From Spirochaetales bacterium (GTDB lineage Bacteria > Spirochaetota > Spirochaetia > Sphaerochaetales > Sphaerochaetaceae): a DNA stretch of 35,907 bases. The stretch covers positions 1 through 35,907 of the forward strand of contig JAFVDZ010000043.1 in the NCBI GenBank assembly GCA_017478205.1, written 5' to 3'. Below the pieces are notes generated by a model. It saw nothing but the letters and a program-made list of their open reading frames with translations, ran no database searches and was not told where the DNA came from. Of the stretch, positions 17,203 through 25,461 are shown piece by piece; position 1 is the first letter of the stretch; the number at the start of each line of letters is the position of its first letter. Both the position numbers and the translations under genes were made by a program.

Positions 17203-19392
17203 GTGGATCTCATGGTTTACATTTTTCCAGCTGCACTCTTTGTGCTGACGCTGATAATTATGTTCGTTCTAAGAGGAGAGGACTCAAAGAGTCGTACTCT
17301 GAAGAATATAAATGAAACACTGAACAGTTTTCGCTCTGAATCCAATCAGACAATAAAGAGGATTCAGGAAGCAACTCATGACTGTGTCGATAGCATCGAG
17401 AAGAAGAAGTATGAGACCACACATATCATCGAGGAGATAAACAAGGGACTTCAGACTCTTGCAAATCATCGTGATGACCTAATTAGCCTTGAAGGTCTCT
17501 GCAAGACCTATGAGAATGCGCTTGAAAATCTCCGAGTCCAGACCGAGAGAGCAGATGAGAAGGTCCAGACGGTCAATGATGATGTCAGAAAGGCTGAGCT
17601 CATTACACAGTCCATCAAGGAATTCGAGGTTTCTTCCAATGATATCAAGAGGGATCTTCTCCAGTCAGAGACAAGCTATAGAGAGCTTTGTGAGAAAACA
17701 GAAAAAGATTTCAATTCTATAATCGAATCTCACAGAAGAAGTGAAGAAGAGATGCTCACTCTCTTCTCTGATGAGCTAGAAAGGAAGAAGGGAGAGTTCG
17801 CAACTCACGTTGAAGGTGTATTTGACAAGCTCGAGACCAAGAAGGGTGATATCGATAATTATCTTGAAGAGGTCGATAAGGATATTGAAGAGAGAAAGAG
17901 TCGATTTAACGAAGCTGCAGACCAGTGCATTGACAATATAGATAAGAAAATTTCCTCTGCCGAGGAGTTTGTAGATGCTCAGAACCAGGACCTCAAGACT
18001 TGGAAGAAGGAGTTCGATGCTTACTTCGAAGAGAGAAGAGAGGACGATAAGAAGAGCGAGGAAAGCTACCAGACCAAAGTCGAAGAGCAGATCAATAGAC
18101 TCGAGGAGCTTGATAAGAGGCTTGTTGAAGAGCTGAATCAGACTCATGAAGAGATCAAGAGAGTGCTTGGTGAACTCAAAGCTTCCTATACTGAAGAGAT
18201 TGGAAACGACAAAGAGGACTTTGAAGCTAGGCTCGAGGAGCACAGAAAATCACTCGAAGAGGCCAAGAGCAAAGTGGAAGAGGAGCTAGCTAATCTCCAT
18301 GAGGAGTACAGCAAGGATATAAGCGAATCCCGCGAATCTCTTGAAGAGAGAAATAGTGAAATCCTCAAAGTTGCAGATGACAAGGTCGAAGAGGTCAGAG
18401 CATCTGTCAATGAGCTTGCAAAGGAAGCTGAAGAGAAGACAGAGAATGCAAAGTCTGACATGGACAACCATTTTGAGACCATAAAGAGTGAGCTTCAGGC
18501 ATCCTTTGATAAACTCAGTGAGGAAAATGTTGTTCTCAACGAGAAGATCGATAACAGCCTTACTGATTTCTCTTTAAAGAGAGATGAGATTGGCAAGAAT
18601 ACAGAGGATCTCAAGAACACTGCAGAAGAGAAACTCAAGGCCTTCAAAGATGAAGTTGCCATTTCTGTTGATGATGCAAGGAAGGCATTGAGCGACCACA
18701 CAGATGAGATGACAGAGAAGATATCGCAGAAGGGTGTAGAGACAGCTAGCGATCTTGATAAGAAGAGCGAAGAGGCAAAGGAGAGCATCCAGAAGACTCG
18801 TGACGATGCAAAAGCTCTTCATAGTGAACAGAAGAGCTTGATCGAGCAGGAAGAGAAGGAGTTCGAAGTCGATTGCAGAAAGGCCCTCTCAAATGCACTC
18901 TCTGAAGAGATCAACGATATTAAGAAGGTTCTCGATACACTCTCTGCTGTAGCAATTGCGAATATCGAGAAGCTTGCGAAGAGCCAGACTGAATTCAAGG
19001 AAACTGTTTCCTGGCTCAATCAGGGTGTCAATGAGACAATTGAAAATGCTGTCGATCGTCTCCAGGAACTCCAGGGCAAACTTGTAATCTCTGAAGAGAA
19101 GCTTGAAGAGACTAACGACGATGTCACAAGGACAAAGGAAGAGCTTCTCAACCTCCAGAGGGATCACCGCGAGTGGGAAAGCAAGGTTGATAAGATGATG
19201 GCGGATCTTGAAGAGGCTGACCACCGTTTCAAGGCGATAAAGCAGCAGAGGATCAACGAGGAAGGAAGACTTGTCAAACTCAAGATGGAAGCCAACTCCT
19301 ATGAGATTCAGCGCAGTGCTGATTCTGATTCAAAGAAGGATAAGGTTGCTATCGAGACCTTCCCTGATGATCTTGATGGTGTAATTCTATAA
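17203..19392 (+). CDS. Large membrane-anchored coiled-coil protein
   Basis: This 729-residue protein has one hydrophobic N-terminal helix (about residues 4-23, VYIFPAALFVLTLIIMFVL) followed by some 680 residues of Glu/Lys-rich heptad-like sequence with almost no prolines or cysteines, and a short non-coiled tail. This predicts a long, cytoplasmic or periplasmic rod tethered at the inner membrane. It starts with GTG: AGGAGGGA at 17189-17196 is 6 bases from 17203, whereas the in-frame ATG at 17212 is too far. It resembles coiled-coil proteins annotated in spirochaetes as 'SpiroCoCo', but I cannot confirm membership. Its function is unknown; a role in cell shape or envelope organisation is speculation. 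Confidence 0.75.
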   Translation: MDLMVYIFPAALFVLTLIIMFVLRGEDSKSRTLKNINETLNSFRSESNQTIKRIQEATHDCVDSIEKKKYETTHIIEEINKGLQTLANHRDDLISLEGLCKTYENALENLRVQTERADEKVQTVNDDVRKAELITQSIKEFEVSSNDIKRDLLQSETSYRELCEKTEKDFNSIIESHRRSEEEMLTLFSDELERKKGEFATHVEGVFDKLETKKGDIDNYLEEVDKDIEERKSRFNEAADQCIDNIDKKISSAEEFVDAQNQDLKTWKKEFDAYFEERREDDKKSEESYQTKVEEQINRLEELDKRLVEELNQTHEEIKRVLGELKASYTEEIGNDKEDFEARLEEHRKSLEEAKSKVEEELANLHEEYSKDISESRESLEERNSEILKVADDKVEEVRASVNELAKEAEEKTENAKSDMDNHFETIKSELQASFDKLSEENVVLNEKIDNSLTDFSLKRDEIGKNTEDLKNTAEEKLKAFKDEVAISVDDARKALSDHTDEMTEKISQKGVETASDLDKKSEEAKESIQKTRDDAKALHSEQKSLIEQEEKEFEVDCRKALSNALSEEINDIKKVLDTLSAVAIANIEKLAKSQTEFKETVSWLNQGVNETIENAVDRLQELQGKLVISEEKLEETNDDVTRTKEELLNLQRDHREWESKVDKMMADLEEADHRFKAIKQQRINEEGRLVKLKMEANSYEIQRSADSDSKKDKVAIETFPDDLDGVIL

Positions 19393-19397
19393 TCACC

Positions 19398-19426
19398 TTG
19401 ACCATTAGCTAAAGCTTTATTATTTT
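19398..19426 (+). promoter_or_regulatory. Possible promoter of the grpE-dnaK-dnaJ cluster
   Basis: TTGACC (19398-19403) and TATTTT (19421-19426) are exactly 17 bases apart. The predicted start near 19433 lies within an inverted repeat (19428-19456). No CIRCE element (TTAGCACTC-N9-GAGTGCTAA) was seen here or in the grpE-dnaK gap. A weaker alternative is TTGATG (19475-19480) with CAAAAT (19499-19504). Confidence 0.45.
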
Positions 19427-19427
19427 T

Positions 19428-19463
19428 CACACATCGGCCTATTAGACTGGTGTGTGTTATTTT
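19428..19463 (+). promoter_or_regulatory. Inverted repeat before grpE: operator or weak terminator
   Basis: CACACATC (19428-19435) and GGTGTGTG (19449-19456) form an 8-bp stem as RNA (one G-U pair) with a 13-base loop, followed by TTATTTT. It could terminate the upstream coiled-coil gene, or act as an operator directly after the -10 box of the putative grpE promoter. The half-site GTGTGT is repeated at 19463-19468 (TGTGTG) and 19480-19487 (GGTGTGTC). Confidence 0.45.
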
Positions 19464-19526
19464 GTGTGAGCCCTTTGATGGTGTGTCATATGAAAAAACA
19501 AAATAAACGAAAAGAAGAAAAGAATC

Positions 19527-20102
19527 ATGGATAAGAAGACAGAAGTATTTGAGACTAAGGATGATGAAGAGATCAAGGAAGAGGTTGTCGCAGAAACCCT
19601 CGAAGAAGAGGATGAAGCTGTAGGCGAAGTTGAAACTCTCAAAAAGGAACTCGAGGAAGAGAAGGCAAAGAATGCTGAACTCACAGATCGTCTTTTGAGA
19701 AATCAGGCTGAGAGTGAAAACTATAAGAAGCGTCTTTTGAAGGATAAGGAGGATGCTGTCAGATATGCAAACACCTCTCTTGTAAAGGACCTTCTTGATC
19801 CAATCGATAACTTCTCAAGAGCACTGCAGGCTGCAGATCAGAGCAAGAACTTCGATGGTTTCAGAGATGGCGTCAAGATGATAGAGGAGAATATGCTCTC
19901 CCTCTTGAAGAACAATTGGGGCCTGGAAGTAATCGAGGAAGAGAACGTAGCATTCGACCCAAATGAGCATGAAGCTTGTTTGATGGAAGAAGTTGAAGGG
20001 CTCAAGGAAGATACGGTCACAATGCTCCTCCAGAAGGGCTACAAGCTCAATGGCAGAGTGATTAGACCAGCAAAGGTCAAAGTTGGCAAGCCAAAGAATT
20101 GA
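19527..20102 (+). CDS. grpE: Nucleotide-exchange factor GrpE
   Basis: This 191-residue GrpE releases ADP from DnaK. It has an acidic, disordered N-terminus (about 1-35), a long helical dimerisation region with LTDRLLRNQAESENYKKR, and the C-terminal beta domain ending in LLQKGYKLNGRVIRPAKVKV, the family signature. Only an A/G-rich stretch (AGAAGAAAAG), not a clear Shine-Dalgarno site, precedes the ATG. It is followed by dnaK after 80 bases. Confidence 0.95.
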   Translation: MDKKTEVFETKDDEEIKEEVVAETLEEEDEAVGEVETLKKELEEEKAKNAELTDRLLRNQAESENYKKRLLKDKEDAVRYANTSLVKDLLDPIDNFSRALQAADQSKNFDGFRDGVKMIEENMLSLLKNNWGLEVIEEENVAFDPNEHEACLMEEVEGLKEDTVTMLLQKGYKLNGRVIRPAKVKVGKPKN

Positions 20103-20132
20103 CGTTTGATATTATCGTTATTACATTAAGAA

Positions 20133-20148
20133 TGTCTCGATAGAGACA
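20133..20148 (+). promoter_or_regulatory. Stem-loop between grpE and dnaK
   Basis: TGTCTC (20133-20138) and GAGACA (20143-20148) form a perfect 6-bp stem around GATA in the 80-base gap. No T-run follows. A TTGATA at 20106-20111 upstream lacks a convincing -10 partner (AAGAAT at 16 bases), so a separate dnaK promoter is uncertain. The hairpin may set the dnaK:grpE ratio by RNA processing. Confidence 0.45.
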
Positions 20149-20182
20149 CATTAAATCAGCAAATAATAGTGAGGAAATAAAA

Positions 20183-22105
20183 ATGGGAAAGATTATTGGT
20201 ATTGACCTTGGTACCACAAACAGCTGCGTAGCTGTCATGGAAGGAAATGAACCAAAGGTTATTGTAAACTCTGAAGGTGATAGAACTACACCTTCCGTAG
20301 TTGGTTATAAGTCTGAGAGCGACCGTGTTGTTGGTAAGCCAGCAAAGAACCAGATGGTTACCAACCCTGAGAACACCGTCTTCTCTGTAAAGAGATTCAT
20401 GGGAAAGAAGTTCCATGAGGTTTCTGATGACGTAAAGCTCGCACCATACAAGGTTGAAGCCGGCAATGGTGATGAGATCAAGATAAACATTCGCTCAAAG
20501 CAGCTTTCTCCACAGGAGATCTCAGCTGAAGTCTTGATGAAGATGAAGAAGACTGCTGAGGATTACCTCGGTGAAAGTGTCACAGAGGCTGTTATCACAG
20601 TTCCTGCATACTTTAATGATGCTCAGAGACAGGCAACCAAGGATGCTGGTAGAATTGCAGGCCTCGAAGTTAAGAGAATTGTAAACGAGCCAACAGCTGC
20701 AGCTCTTGCATATGGTTTTGGTAAGGATACAAACGCAAAGGATGAGACTATCGCAGTCTACGACTTCGGTGGTGGTACATTCGACATCTCAATTCTTGAG
20801 CTCGGTGACGGTGTCTTCGAAGTAAAGAGTACAAATGGTGATACTCACCTTGGTGGTGATAACATCGACCAGATGCTCATCCAGTGGATGCTCGATAGCT
20901 TCAAGAGCGATACAGGCATCGACCTTTCAAAGGATAAGATGGCTCTCCAGAGACTCAAGGAAGCTGCAGAGAATGCAAAGATTGCTCTCTCTTCTTCTAC
21001 TTCCACTGATATCAACCTGCCATTCATCGCAGTTGATTCAACTGGTCCAAAGAACCTCATGATGACTCTTTCAAGAGCAAAGTTCGAGCAGATGGTTGCT
21101 CCAATTGTCGAGAGATCAAAGGTTCCTTGCCAGAACGCACTCCGCGATGCTGGTATCAGCGCATCTGATATCGATGAAGTCATCCTCGTTGGTGGTTCTA
21201 CAAGAATCCCATACGTTCAGGAGCTCGTAAAGCAGATCTTCAACAAGGAACCACACAAGGGTGTAAACCCAGATGAGGTTGTAGCTGTTGGTGCTGCAAT
21301 CCAGGGTGGTATTCTCAAGGGTGATGTCAAGGACGTTCTCCTTCTTGATGTAACTCCACTCTCACTTGGTATCGAGACACTCGGTGGTGTAAATACAAAG
21401 CTCATCGAGAGAAATACAACTATCCCTACCAAGAAGAGCCAGATCTTCTCCACTGCAGCTGATGGTCAGACAGCAGTGTCCATCCACGTTCTCCAGGGTG
21501 AAAGAGAGCTTGCAAGCCAGAACAGAACACTTGGTAAGTTCGACCTTGTCGGTATCCCATCTGCACCAAGAGGAGTACCTCAGATCGAGGTAACCTTCGA
21601 TATCGATGCCAATGGTATAGTTCACGTATCTGCAAAGGATCTTGGAACTGGTAAGGAGCAGAAGATCAGAATCGAAACTTCTTCAGGTCTTTCTGAAGCT
21701 GAGATCGACAAGATGGTAAAGGATGCTGAGGCTCATCAGGCTGAAGATAAGAAGCTCAGAGAGGGTATCGAAGCAAGAAACAACGCAGAAAGCCTCGTAT
21801 ACTCCACTGAGAAGGCTATCAAGGAGTATGGGGATAAGATCACCGACGCTGAGAAGAGACAGACAGAGGCAGCTTTGAAGGATCTCAAGGATACTCTTGC
21901 AAACACTTCTGCAACAACAGAAGAGCTCAAGAGCAAGACTGAAGCTTTGCAGCAGGCATCTATGGCACTTGGCCAGAAGGTCTACGAAGCAGCTCAGGCT
22001 AAGCAGCAGCAATCTGGTCCTCAGGGTGGCGCAGATGCAGGTTCTTCTGCTAATACTGGCAGCAACAACGATGCATATGATGCTGATTTCGAAGAGGTTA
22101 AATAA
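20183..22105 (+). CDS. dnaK: Hsp70 chaperone DnaK
   Basis: This 640-residue Hsp70 has the nucleotide-binding domain signatures [16 protein letters not shown] (N-terminus), [19 protein letters not shown], and [17 protein letters not shown]. The substrate-binding domain and a helical lid follow, with a low-complexity Gln/Gly/Ser/Asn tail ending DADFEEVK, the bacterial GrpE/DnaJ-interaction terminus. GAGGA lies 7 bases before the ATG. It works with the flanking GrpE and DnaJ in protein folding. Confidence 0.98.
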   Translation: MGKIIGIDLGTTNSCVAVMEGNEPKVIVNSEGDRTTPSVVGYKSESDRVVGKPAKNQMVTNPENTVFSVKRFMGKKFHEVSDDVKLAPYKVEAGNGDEIKINIRSKQLSPQEISAEVLMKMKKTAEDYLGESVTEAVITVPAYFNDAQRQATKDAGRIAGLEVKRIVNEPTAAALAYGFGKDTNAKDETIAVYDFGGGTFDISILELGDGVFEVKSTNGDTHLGGDNIDQMLIQWMLDSFKSDTGIDLSKDKMALQRLKEAAENAKIALSSSTSTDINLPFIAVDSTGPKNLMMTLSRAKFEQMVAPIVERSKVPCQNALRDAGISASDIDEVILVGGSTRIPYVQELVKQIFNKEPHKGVNPDEVVAVGAAIQGGILKGDVKDVLLLDVTPLSLGIETLGGVNTKLIERNTTIPTKKSQIFSTAADGQTAVSIHVLQGERELASQNRTLGKFDLVGIPSAPRGVPQIEVTFDIDANGIVHVSAKDLGTGKEQKIRIETSSGLSEAEIDKMVKDAEAHQAEDKKLREGIEARNNAESLVYSTEKAIKEYGDKITDAEKRQTEAALKDLKDTLANTSATTEELKSKTEALQQASMALGQKVYEAAQAKQQQSGPQGGADAGSSANTGSNNDAYDADFEEVK

Positions 22106-22131
22106 TCTACCAAATTAGTGTAGAGTAGGGG

Positions 22132-22155
22132 ACATGCCGGTAAAAGCCGGCATGT
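22132..22155 (+). promoter_or_regulatory. Strong stem-loop between dnaK and dnaJ
   Basis: ACATGCCGG (22132-22140) and CCGGCATGT (22147-22155) form a perfect 9-bp, GC-rich stem with a 6-base loop (TAAAAG). The following bases (TCGTCGTTGAG) contain no T-run, so this is probably not a full intrinsic terminator. It may protect the dnaK 3' end or reduce dnaJ expression relative to dnaK. The structure is seen; the role is inferred. Confidence 0.65.
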
Positions 22156-22175
22156 TCGTCGTTGAGAGGAATAAT

Positions 22176-23303
22176 ATGGCAAAACGTGATTATTATGAGG
22201 TTCTGGGGGTAAGTAAGGACGCAAGTGATGATGAGCTCAAGAAAGCTTATCGAAAGCTTGCTATGGCAAACCATCCAGATACACACCCAAATGACAAGGA
22301 AGCAGAAGAGAAGTTCAAGGAAGCAACCGAGGCCTATGATGTTCTCAGAGATAAGACAAAGAGAGCAAACTATGACCGCTTTGGCTTTGCAGGCGTAGAT
22401 CCTTCTCAGGCTGGTTTCAATCGTCAGGGATTCTCGGGCTTCTCAGGTTTTGAAGATATCTTTGGTTCCTCTGGTTTTGGTGACATCTTCTCACAGTTCT
22501 TTGGTGGCGGTATGAGAGGTGGTAGCTCTCAGGCAGGCCCTCAGAGAGGCTCCTCTCTTCAGTACAATGTTCAGATCTCCCTGCATGATGCCATCTTTGG
22601 AACGAAGGTCGATATTTCATATTCACATGACGTTGCCTGCGATACCTGTAAAGGCACTGGCGGTACAGGTTCTAGAACCTGTCCAACTTGTGGAGGCCGT
22701 GGTCAGGTCGCACATGGCGGTGGCTTCTTCCAGACTATAACGACCTGTCCAACCTGTCATGGCTCTGGTCACACAATCGAGAATCCTTGTTCTTCTTGTC
22801 ATGGCACAGGTGTCATGAGAAAGCAAGAGAAACTTGCAGTAACAATTCCTGTCGGTTCTGATGACGGAACACAGCTTGTTGCAAGAGGCAAGGGAAATGC
22901 AGGCAGAAACGGAGGTCCTTCTGGTGATCTTGTTATCGTAGTCAATGTAAAGGATGACAAGTATTTCATCAGAGAGGATAGAGACCTTCACCTTCAGGTT
23001 CCAATTTCCTTCATGCAGGCATCTCTTGGCTGTGATATCGAGGTACCTGTAATCGATGGTGGTAAGGTAAAGGTGACAGTTCCTGCTGGAATCCAGTCCG
23101 GAAAACCACTTCGTCTTCGTGGACGCGGGGTTCCTTCTTTCCGTGGCAGTCTAAATAGCAGAGGGGACATGTATTTGCATATTCTTGTTCAGACACCAAA
23201 GCTTGGAACTCTGGATATGAAGGCAAAGAAACTCATGAAAGAGCTGTCAGAGACGATTGGGGAAAACAATTCTCCAGAACCTATTCCATTTGAGAATGAC
23301 TGA
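22176..23303 (+). CDS. dnaJ: Hsp40 co-chaperone DnaJ
   Basis: This 375-residue type I DnaJ has an N-terminal J domain with HPD at residues 33-35, a Gly/Phe-rich linker (about 75-125), and a zinc domain with four CxxCxGxG repeats (CDTCKGTG, CPTCGGRG, CPTCHGSG, CSSCHGTG). The C-terminal substrate-binding domains follow. An in-frame ATG at 22134 lies inside the intergenic hairpin; GAGAGGA is 5 bases before the ATG at 22176, which gives the standard MAKRDYYEVLGV start. It stimulates DnaK ATPase. Confidence 0.97.
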   Translation: MAKRDYYEVLGVSKDASDDELKKAYRKLAMANHPDTHPNDKEAEEKFKEATEAYDVLRDKTKRANYDRFGFAGVDPSQAGFNRQGFSGFSGFEDIFGSSGFGDIFSQFFGGGMRGGSSQAGPQRGSSLQYNVQISLHDAIFGTKVDISYSHDVACDTCKGTGGTGSRTCPTCGGRGQVAHGGGFFQTITTCPTCHGSGHTIENPCSSCHGTGVMRKQEKLAVTIPVGSDDGTQLVARGKGNAGRNGGPSGDLVIVVNVKDDKYFIREDRDLHLQVPISFMQASLGCDIEVPVIDGGKVKVTVPAGIQSGKPLRLRGRGVPSFRGSLNSRGDMYLHILVQTPKLGTLDMKAKKLMKELSETIGENNSPEPIPFEND

Positions 23304-23310
23304 GATATGG

Positions 23311-23340
23311 GGAGCGCGTTTTAGTGCTCCTCTTTCTTTA
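23311..23340 (+). terminator. Intrinsic terminator after dnaJ
   Basis: GGAGCGC (23311-23317) pairs with GTGCTCC (23324-23330; one G-U pair) around a 6-base loop, followed by TCTTTCTTTA. It begins 7 bases after the dnaJ stop and closes the grpE-dnaK-dnaJ unit. The T-run is interrupted by C, so efficiency may be moderate. Confidence 0.75.
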
Positions 23341-23344
23341 TCAC

Positions 23345-23373
23345 TTGCATAAATTCATTTTTGACTGTACTTT
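23345..23373 (+). promoter_or_regulatory. Possible promoter of rlmB
   Basis: TTGCAT (23345-23350) and TACTTT (23368-23373) are 17 bases apart. Transcription would start within about 0-3 bases of the rlmB ATG at 23383, and no Shine-Dalgarno sequence lies between. Confidence 0.45.
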
Positions 23374-23382
23374 ATCCCCATT

Positions 23383-24126
23383 ATGGGCGAAAAGATTTAC
23401 GGTTTTCATGCTATAGAGGAGGCCTTGAAGAAGGCAGGTGCTGGTTCAACACTTTTTATCGTTCGCGGAGGCGGAGATAGAATTGCAGCACTTGAGAGAG
23501 AGGCTAGGTTTTCTGGTAAGGTTGCAGTCAGAAAGATTGCACGCGTCGAGATGGACAGAATGATGCCAGATGTGGACCATAGAGGGGCTGTACTCGATCT
23601 CGGTGGCCCAAGAAAGGGTTCATCAAGAATCCAGGAGATTTCTGTCAAGGACTTCTGTTCATCCCTTGGTCCAGATCAGGGAGCACTCGTTCTGATGCTC
23701 GATGGAATTACTGATCCACACAATCTGGGTGCTATTTTACGCTCTGCAGACCAGTTCGGTGTCGACCTTGTAATAATCCCAGAGAGAAGAAGCGTACAGG
23801 CAAATGAGACAGTCCAGAAGGTCTCTTCTGGTGCTGCACAGTATGTTCCTCTTTCTGTAGTTACAAATCTCAATAGAGAGATCGATACACTCAAGGACAA
23901 TGGTTTCTGGGTATACGGAGCAGATATGGCTGGTGAGAGCTCTTATGAGACCAAGTTTGCCAAGAGAAGTGTGATTGTAATGGGAAGCGAAGGTGATGGA
24001 ATTAGCCAGCTGGTCAGAAAGAAGTGTGATTACATTACAAGCATACCAATGACCGGACACATCGATTCACTCAATGTATCCGTTGCCTGTGGTATTCTTC
24101 TCTATGAGTTCAGAAGAGCTAAATAG
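23383..24126 (+). CDS. rlmB: 23S rRNA ribose methyltransferase of the RlmB/TrmH (SPOUT) family
   Basis: This 247-residue protein methylates 2'-OH of RNA, most likely 23S rRNA G2251 (E. coli numbering). It has an N-terminal substrate-binding domain starting YGFHAIEEAL, as in RlmB. The SPOUT knot motifs are DGITDPHNLGAILRSADQFG, VMGSEGDGIS and IPMTGHIDSLNVSVA. Other 2'-O-methyltransferases such as TrmH are possible, but the N-terminal domain favours RlmB. No Shine-Dalgarno site precedes the ATG. The 3' end overlaps the minus-strand purD-like gene by 8 bases. Confidence 0.9.
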   Translation: MGEKIYGFHAIEEALKKAGAGSTLFIVRGGGDRIAALEREARFSGKVAVRKIARVEMDRMMPDVDHRGAVLDLGGPRKGSSRIQEISVKDFCSSLGPDQGALVLMLDGITDPHNLGAILRSADQFGVDLVIIPERRSVQANETVQKVSSGAAQYVPLSVVTNLNREIDTLKDNGFWVYGADMAGESSYETKFAKRSVIVMGSEGDGISQLVRKKCDYITSIPMTGHIDSLNVSVACGILLYEFRRAK

Positions 24127-25408
24127 TGAACTCTTCATCAGTTTCGACAAAGAACTTGGTTCCGATGTCGTTTCTGTACCATGAACCCTGGAATTTTATC
24201 TTATCAATATAGCGGTAGACGTTCTCGTTTGCCGCTTTTATATTTACACCTCTACCAACAAGTGTGAAGTTTCTTCCTCCACTTGTCTTGAGTTCATCTG
24301 CTTCATCACCAATTACAGCTCCTGTGAACACCAATGGAAGAGTGTCGAAAGCATTGTGAAGGAGTAGTGGGTTTACTGGTTCTACCTTCTTGTTGGTGAC
24401 AGGATTCATCGGGTAGCCTTCGGATGCAATTACAACAGCAACTGTCGATTCATTTGTGAGCTCGAGAGTCTGCTGTGAAATCTTATCTTCCTTCATGGCC
24501 TTGAGGAGCTTAACTGCATCATTTCTCAAAAGTGGTACTATCGCCTGACTTGCTGGGTCGTTGAAGCGCATATGATAGTCGACAACATATGGAAGCTTTT
24601 CGTCTGTAACGACTATGGAGATAGTGAGAACTCCCTTGTAGGAAAGGCCCTCTACCTTCAGACCATAGATTGTTGGCTCTACGACATAACTCTTTATGTT
24701 CTGCTTGATTTCCTCTCCTGGCTGAATAGGACAGATTGAACCCATTCCGCCGGTTGGGAGACCATCGTGATCGCTTGTGGACATGTAGTCGCTTGTAAGA
24801 GGAAGCATTAGGTATCCATTGTTATCTACAAGGAGTGTGCAGGTTATAGAGAGGCCTTTGATGTGCTCTTCTAGAAGAACTGGTCCCTTTTTCAATAGCT
24901 CATGTGCAAAATTGAGGAGTGCTGAAGAGTCTCTTGAATCCAACATGACTCTAGATGGTGCGACAGTATTTGACTTTAGAACAAAGCGTTCGCCCTCATT
25001 GCGCTTCAAGAAGGCCTCTAGCTGCTCATAACTTTCAAATAGGTTTCTTCTTGGAGTGATGATATTGTGCCTATCTGTGAAGGCACGGGCAAAGGCCCTG
25101 TCACTTTCAAGTTTCAAGGCTCTAGTAGGAGTGCCAAAGGTGTCGATTCCTCTTTCGTTGAGATAATCGACGACACCGGTTAACAATGGGGCCTCTGTTC
25201 CGATGAAGACATGGTCTATCTTGAATGAGACACATGCTCTGTAGACCTGAACTGAATCTGCCGGATTGATATGTGGAAGATTTGTGGCAAACTTGCTTGT
25301 CGCTACATTTCCTGGCGCAATATAAAGGTCTGTGATAAGGTCAGATTTTGATAACCACCATGCTATAGCATGATCTTTTGCTCCAGAACCAAGAATAAGA
25401 ACACGCAT
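24119..25408 (-). CDS. PurD-like ATP-grasp protein (divergent phosphoribosylamine-glycine ligase)
   Basis: This 429-residue protein follows the PurD fold throughout: an N-domain with LILGSGAKDHAIAWWLS and FIGTEAPLL, an ATP-grasp middle with LPTGGMGSICPIQP (216-229), and a C-domain with TSGGRNFTLVGRG and GSWYRNDIG. Key sites differ from canonical PurD. The nucleotide loop, usually KADGLAAGKGV, reads KSNTVAPSRVM (145-155), and the metal-binding segment, usually EYNxRFGDPE, reads DYHMRFNDPA (277-286). It may be inactive or act on something else. A TTG at 25417 is in frame, but it abuts GGAGG; the ATG at 25408 has 9-base spacing. No other purine genes are nearby. Confidence 0.8.
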   Translation of the reverse strand: MRVLILGSGAKDHAIAWWLSKSDLITDLYIAPGNVATSKFATNLPHINPADSVQVYRACVSFKIDHVFIGTEAPLLTGVVDYLNERGIDTFGTPTRALKLESDRAFARAFTDRHNIITPRRNLFESYEQLEAFLKRNEGERFVLKSNTVAPSRVMLDSRDSSALLNFAHELLKKGPVLLEEHIKGLSITCTLLVDNNGYLMLPLTSDYMSTSDHDGLPTGGMGSICPIQPGEEIKQNIKSYVVEPTIYGLKVEGLSYKGVLTISIVVTDEKLPYVVDYHMRFNDPASQAIVPLLRNDAVKLLKAMKEDKISQQTLELTNESTVAVVIASEGYPMNPVTNKKVEPVNPLLLHNAFDTLPLVFTGAVIGDEADELKTSGGRNFTLVGRGVNIKAANENVYRYIDKIKFQGSWYRNDIGTKFFVETDEEFTI

Positions 25409-25418
25409 TTTTTCCAAC

Positions 25419-25430
25419 CTCCGTAAGGAG
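25419..25430 (-). promoter_or_regulatory. Hairpin covering the Shine-Dalgarno of the purD-like gene
   Basis: On the minus strand CTCC-TTAC-GGAG forms a 4-bp stem (5 bp with a U-G pair) that includes the GGAGG ribosome site of the purD-like gene. It would mask the site only on transcripts that read through from dusB, because the predicted internal promoter starts within it. Confidence 0.35.
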
Positions 25431-25431
25431 A

Positions 25432-25461
25432 ATGCTAAACTATCGCTTATTTTGCCGTCAA
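25432..25461 (-). promoter_or_regulatory. Possible promoter of the purD-like gene
   Basis: On the minus strand TTGACG (25456-25461) and TAGCAT (25432-25437) are 18 bases apart in the gap after dusB. The -35 box is one mismatch from consensus. The predicted start is near 25425, giving a leader of about 17 bases with GGAGG. Confidence 0.45.

Noticed and set aside
19393-20182. CIRCE (HrcA) operator near grpE or dnaK
   Set aside because: No TTAGCACTC-N9-GAGTGCTAA-like repeat was found in either gap; the inverted repeat present is of a different sequence.
22134-22175. ATG at 22134 as the dnaJ start
   Set aside because: It lies inside the left arm of the 9-bp hairpin without a ribosome site and adds 14 residues not found in DnaJ; ATG 22176 has GAGAGGA and the standard MAKRDYYEVL start.
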